Shown here: positions 7,701-8,127 of the stretch, in pieces
Layout: each line of letters opens with the position of its first letter
How positions within the stretch are numbered: position 1 is the first letter of the stretch
Source of the DNA: a bacterium
GTDB lineage: Bacteria; UBA9089; CG2-30-40-21
Assembly (NCBI GenBank): GCA_018814245.1
Contig: JAHIZN010000306.1
Span: 1-8,127, forward strand
DNA: 8,127 bases
Reading direction: 5' to 3'
Translations under genes and position numbers: made by a program
The notes under the pieces: model-generated
What the model was told of the DNA's origin: nothing
Seen by the model: only the letters and a program-made list of their open reading frames with translations
Databases searched by the model: none

Positions 7701-7907
7701 ACAGGGCGGGAAGACATGAGATACTCTGACACCTTTTGCCTCAATCTTATCAATGCAGTCTCTCATCTCGGAAATATCCTTGCTTTTGAGGATAATCAGC
7801 TCGGATGAGGCAAGGGCAATAGTTGGCAGCAGGCAAAGGACAGTGATGATAGCCATCCTGATACATGACATATGACATCTAACGATTGACGCTTGATACC
7901 TTTTCAT
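1707..7907 (-). CDS. Giant secreted zincin metalloprotease with FG-GAP propeller and FlgD-like C-terminus
   Basis: An exported protein of about 220 kDa. Residues are counted from the upstream in-frame TTG at 7913; the ATG used here is residue 3. A hydrophobic signal peptide ends near ALA35|SSE. A prodomain-like region (36-150) is split by a Pro/Ser-rich insert (77-113), and a Pro-rich linker follows (150-190). The protease domain (about 190-455) carries HETGH at 373-377 followed by DEY at 383-385, then CIM at 414-416 and the calcium-type segment DTDNDNILDVID. Next come an Ig-like domain (455-570), an FnIII-like domain (571-670) and a propeller (about 690-1110) with eight DxDxDG-like motifs at 695, 750, 808, 857, 896, 941, 990 and 1037. 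These are followed by a carboxypeptidase-regulatory-like domain (1117-1203), Big-like and related sandwich modules (1204-1843), a ZU5-like region (1844-1980) and a FlgD/T9SS-like end (1981-2068). It probably hydrolyses extracellular or surface proteins; the substrate is unknown. The gene appears monocistronic. Confidence 0.9.
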   Translation of the reverse strand: MKRYQASIVRCHMSCIRMAIITVLCLLPTIALASSELIILKSKDISEMRDCIDKIEAKGVRVSHVFPPCVVIGDSPSPSASPCKNIPSPSAFSASPRENIPSPSASPRENIPSVIKAIYQGRVPDDVIQSIPSTSRIGIRVWNARFIPSPRTKAPTLPAKELLPPSNDCRILKKQPLTMPAPPLKAPPYGGNFYDTSNYIAGRIAVGIILPESSGNTENWTIDEANEAISKIQAAMDWWASIEPDSHLSFYYDIHTPFDGTMSVTTATEPITTNTEKTWIKQVMNGLGYTDPGQGIVEDYFYYVFDYNNDIRDMFGTHWAFTIFAADSSNDSDGCFPNGGFAYSYLGGPFVIMTYDNQNYGIENMDSVCAHETGHIFYALDEYSGASSKTERSGYLDVINANHASNPNSVPCIMKGLIDPFTNHQVCYYTKGQMGLWDTDNDNILDVIDSPPMVSLTPYSPDPTSNTNPTYTGRASVTAVPNKNPQENPPIHNITINTITNVEYRIDSGSWSAATAMDSTFDEPEEDFTFTSPTLSNGTYTFRARAIDSAGNISNYATDLLTIETYDHVPGSFSLISPANAAVIGVLSLEFDWEDAVDTDPNDAVSYILWYGKDANFATKTEVSGLPLSKYITAVNLDDNSTYYWKVCAVDKSGNKTWSKQVWSFSTQQITITIEAIFSHTANEIPTTPVVGDLDGDGLPEIVYGGIPTQGSFSSSHIYVFRKHADNSVEVVWCKQTSGACLGVALGDLNNDGLPEIAAYTYNQAQNRGTLLAINPDSTIRWATPISNKGFPHPDVVYQRDPSLGDVNGDGCSDVVINACDGSLHVISGKDGKEIWYKEFSGNYTGYCGKTAVVDLDHDGKPEVIVAATSHFSVYRYDGSLWWDKQGCDFAIADLDGDKKPEIVVIGYTGVVQAYRYNGREFWSCKYKLADSAGPAIADIDGDKKPEVVLPVENNYICAINGEDGSLLWKTENLFMGKWEIGDLIITDLNDDGLLEIVGMSQKKAIVLLDAKTGKVIVNLGINIDFASMSPVVADVDNDGHAEILVSSGEVSDAKYKGQLIVLGDDANWKACRKVWNQISYYMTNIDAELLPTTDLSPWLSHNTWRAQLPGFTDSKRGVVIGNVTDTQEQPISGAMVQSILNGVVQGSAITKPDGTYKIILLIPGRYTISVLSDGFFPASRTNTPIILGSITNKIDFQLEKMPGEASDVSVSPETYSMSIFETHVFTAEVIDSDGKKVVDGTGVKWQTGSGMVVPTISYTINGIATATYIAPSLSGIATVTAIASSTLMPQDSAQVIIGVGMPYRLELLPRELTVQAGGTSSFTVQAYDRSWQEIQWLEYRWDIVQRMGSLSCVMGTTNTFTAGGQLGTETIVVNCASMTAAAKATIIPGELHHIVITPETSTIEVGNTVGFTAAGYDQYNNPISGLVYNWQTDSSLGSFAMSTFTAGTRTGTLTINASLETITEYAAITIIPGRLHHIMIEPDTAAVQAQSQQVFYARGYDQYNNYLPGILFDWTIEDELGSLSTIYGSQTTLTAGSFIMEGRIIASSSGISGYATVTITTGELGYFQFEQINNQHAGNEFAITITARDKDGNIIKGYDRLAILNDTTNTISPQISGSFSLGVWTGSVSITKATTGITIKAEEKDGRTGMSNRFDILPGSVSWIEIIPNYQEVMAGQTTTVTAKAYDSFNNPIPGTSFSWRIIPAASGRITQTGIFTAGTRTGSLSLVALNNGQSATASILIIPGVLDHFEFGNIPHQVAGKGFPISIIAHDRYHNLVNIFADMVDLFDTTGSVRPKQTGAFSNGSWNGTVTINKLMLSLNIRAKYHGVYGTSNLFSALIDDDTGITTIGSVTIQLNSGAVGGTDYYLLITPDASSMDIETANKGLYQHPWVKQMMCIGVSLVDGDNKPLLQGFDVSAVVTVPYQCNLDDRGSLRLYQLDSNQWKPLSIQPQIDSIEHRILFVIPCPGTYTLVYNTAQPNLEALVVYPIPFRQSAGDTHIIFKGLTNDAAIRIYDLSGDIIREQEHVFTVWKWPVMDEGISSGVYFYVVMDKEGRKRVGRIVIIR
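4584..5846 (-). other. Beta-propeller domain region of the protease (FG-GAP/VCBS repeats)
   Basis: Eight evenly spaced calcium-loop motifs are readable, for example DLDGDGLPEI, DLNNDGLPEI, DVNGDGCSDV, DLDGDKKPEI and DVDNDGHAEI. Intervals of about 39-58 residues fit successive blades. The block ends with W..CRKVWNQ..YYMTNI and HNTWRAQ (1071-1110), a motif I associate with the closing part of such propellers in candidate-phylum proteins. Such domains usually mediate protein or carbohydrate binding; the ligand here is unknown. Confidence 0.85.
6762..6797 (-). other. Zinc-binding active site of the metalloprotease
   Basis: The codons for HETGHIFYALDE encode two zinc-ligand histidines (373, 377) and the catalytic glutamate (374). 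Asp383 or Glu384 is the likely third ligand by analogy with zincins having HExxH followed by a downstream acidic DE(Y). All catalytic residues are present, so the enzyme should be active once secreted and calcium-loaded. Confidence 0.8.
7572..7685 (-). repeat. Three-copy in-frame repeat inside the protease prodomain region
   Basis: On the plus strand the unit reads GGGGATATTTTCACGCGGAG followed by AYGCGGAGGGGGA. Copies start at 7572, 7605 and about 7648. The first is 33 bp, the second 42 bp with an extra AACGCGGAG, and the third about 39 bp with a degenerate TTTTTACACGG core. All are multiples of three and are translated on the minus strand as SPSASPRENIP, SPSAFSASPRENIP and SPSPSASPCKNIP. 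Composition (G-rich, ACGCGGAG words) differs sharply from the surrounding AT-rich coding sequence. The core resembles the TTCACGCAAAGA word of the 819-1001 element. Confidence 0.85.
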
Positions 7908-7914
7908 ACCCAAT

Positions 7915-7943
7915 ATGATACATCAGTTTTTATGAATTTGCAA
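7915..7943 (-). promoter_or_regulatory. Candidate sigma70-type promoter of the protease gene
   Basis: On the minus strand TTGCAA (7943-7938) is separated by exactly 17 bases from TATCAT (7920-7915). These match the -35 and -10 consensus at 4/6 and 5/6. The ATG at 7907 begins 7 bases after the -10 box, so the expected transcription start coincides with the start codon. No Shine-Dalgarno precedes this ATG, nor the in-frame ATGs at residues 15 and 20. A leaderless mRNA is the simplest reading. Confidence 0.5.
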
Positions 7944-7993
7944 CATAAATTTGTAATGGGACACAAATGAACGCAGATCTAAGTTTGTAACCG

Positions 7994-8093
7994 TTCAGGT
8001 AGTGTAAGAAAAGGAGATGTGGGGGATTATGGAGGAGATAAGGAGATATAGGGATTAGAAAAATATGAGGTAACTATTCAGGTAGTGTAAGAA
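7994..8093 (+). repeat. Two tandem starts of the purine-rich repeat unit
   Basis: TTCAGGTAGTGTAAGAA occurs at 7994-8010 and again at 8077-8093, 83 bases apart. Each copy is followed by purine-rich GGAGAT/GGGGAT sequence, so one complete unit and the beginning of a second are present in direct orientation. Confidence 0.75.
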
Positions 8094-8127
8094 GGGGGAT
8101 ACGGAGATAGAGGGGATAAAGGGGATG
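8070..8127 (+). repeat. Right copy of the 58-bp inverted repeat pair
   Basis: Reverse complement of 143-200 with a single mismatch. It is cut off by the end of the window, so the homology may extend further. Confidence 0.85.

Larger units (their letters stand above)
7914..8127. other. Intergenic region upstream of the protease gene
   Basis: It holds the promoter candidate at its left end, then a short ACACAAATGAACGCAGATCT word of a type often found in dispersed repeats, then purine-rich repeat units up to the window edge. No ORF is supported. Confidence 0.5.

Noticed and set aside
2060..7808. Many open frames on the plus strand and in other minus-strand frames across the protease gene
   Set aside because: They lie antisense or out of frame to one continuous domain-rich reading frame, have no recognisable domains and no consistent ribosome binding sites.
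1..8127. tRNA, rRNA, riboswitch or transposase genes
   Set aside because: No cloverleaf, conserved rRNA segment, riboswitch core or transposase motif (DDE, HUH or serine recombinase) was recognised in either strand.

Overview
The window shows an AT-rich bacterial chromosome segment with every recognisable gene on the minus strand. It has two ordinary small loci (coaD and a remnant of a two-gene nucleotidyltransferase-type module), one giant secreted metalloprotease gene of about 6.2 kb, and an unusually dense population of short dispersed, palindromic and purine-rich repeats. The host is best described as an uncultured candidate-phylum bacterium. The giant protein combines a FG-GAP/VCBS-type propeller, a W..cR..WNQ..Y..TNI/HNTWR motif after the propeller, and a FlgD/T9SS-like C-terminal end. 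Together with the repeat types, this resembles metagenome-derived phyla such as Omnitrophota or Desantisbacteria. That placement is recalled and inferred, not demonstrated.

Layout on the plus-strand axis: 1-319 is repeat-rich and non-coding. It holds a pyrimidine-rich repeat (143-200) with a 57/58 inverted copy at the far right edge of the window (8070-8127), and a compact set of shuffled complementary words (217-281). coaD, for phosphopantetheine adenylyltransferase, lies at 320-805. Immediately upstream of it is a 183-bp inverted-repeat element (819-1001). The other edge of that element cuts a nucleotidyltransferase-partner gene after about 26 codons. The intact small companion gene (1013-1213) survives upstream and overlaps the truncated gene. 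From 1214 to 1706 there is no credible gene, but there are two more palindromic repeats (1318-1413 and 1618-1699).

The rest (1707-7907) is one gene. It encodes an exported protein of about 2,066 residues: signal peptide, split prodomain-like region, zincin protease domain with HETGHIFYALDEY, Ig/FnIII-like domains, an eight-motif calcium-binding beta-propeller, a carboxypeptidase-regulatory-like domain, six further beta-sandwich modules of two alternating kinds, a pre-C-terminal domain and a FlgD-like C-terminal domain. Its prodomain-like region contains three in-frame copies of a G-rich repeat (7572-7685). The repeat shares its TTCACGC..AGA.CGC core with the intergenic inverted-repeat element, so a dispersed repeat appears to have been converted into a Pro/Ser-rich coding segment. 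A well-spaced promoter candidate lies 7 nt from the ATG, with no Shine-Dalgarno, which suggests a leaderless transcript.

The genes do not form an obvious shared pathway. coaD is housekeeping (CoA synthesis), the overlapping pair is a decayed accessory module, and the protease is an independent secreted effector or surface protein. I found no clear new multi-gene system. The most interesting signals are the coding repeat insertion, the repeat-mediated loss of the nucleotidyltransferase gene, the composite palindrome and the inverted repeats bracketing the window.
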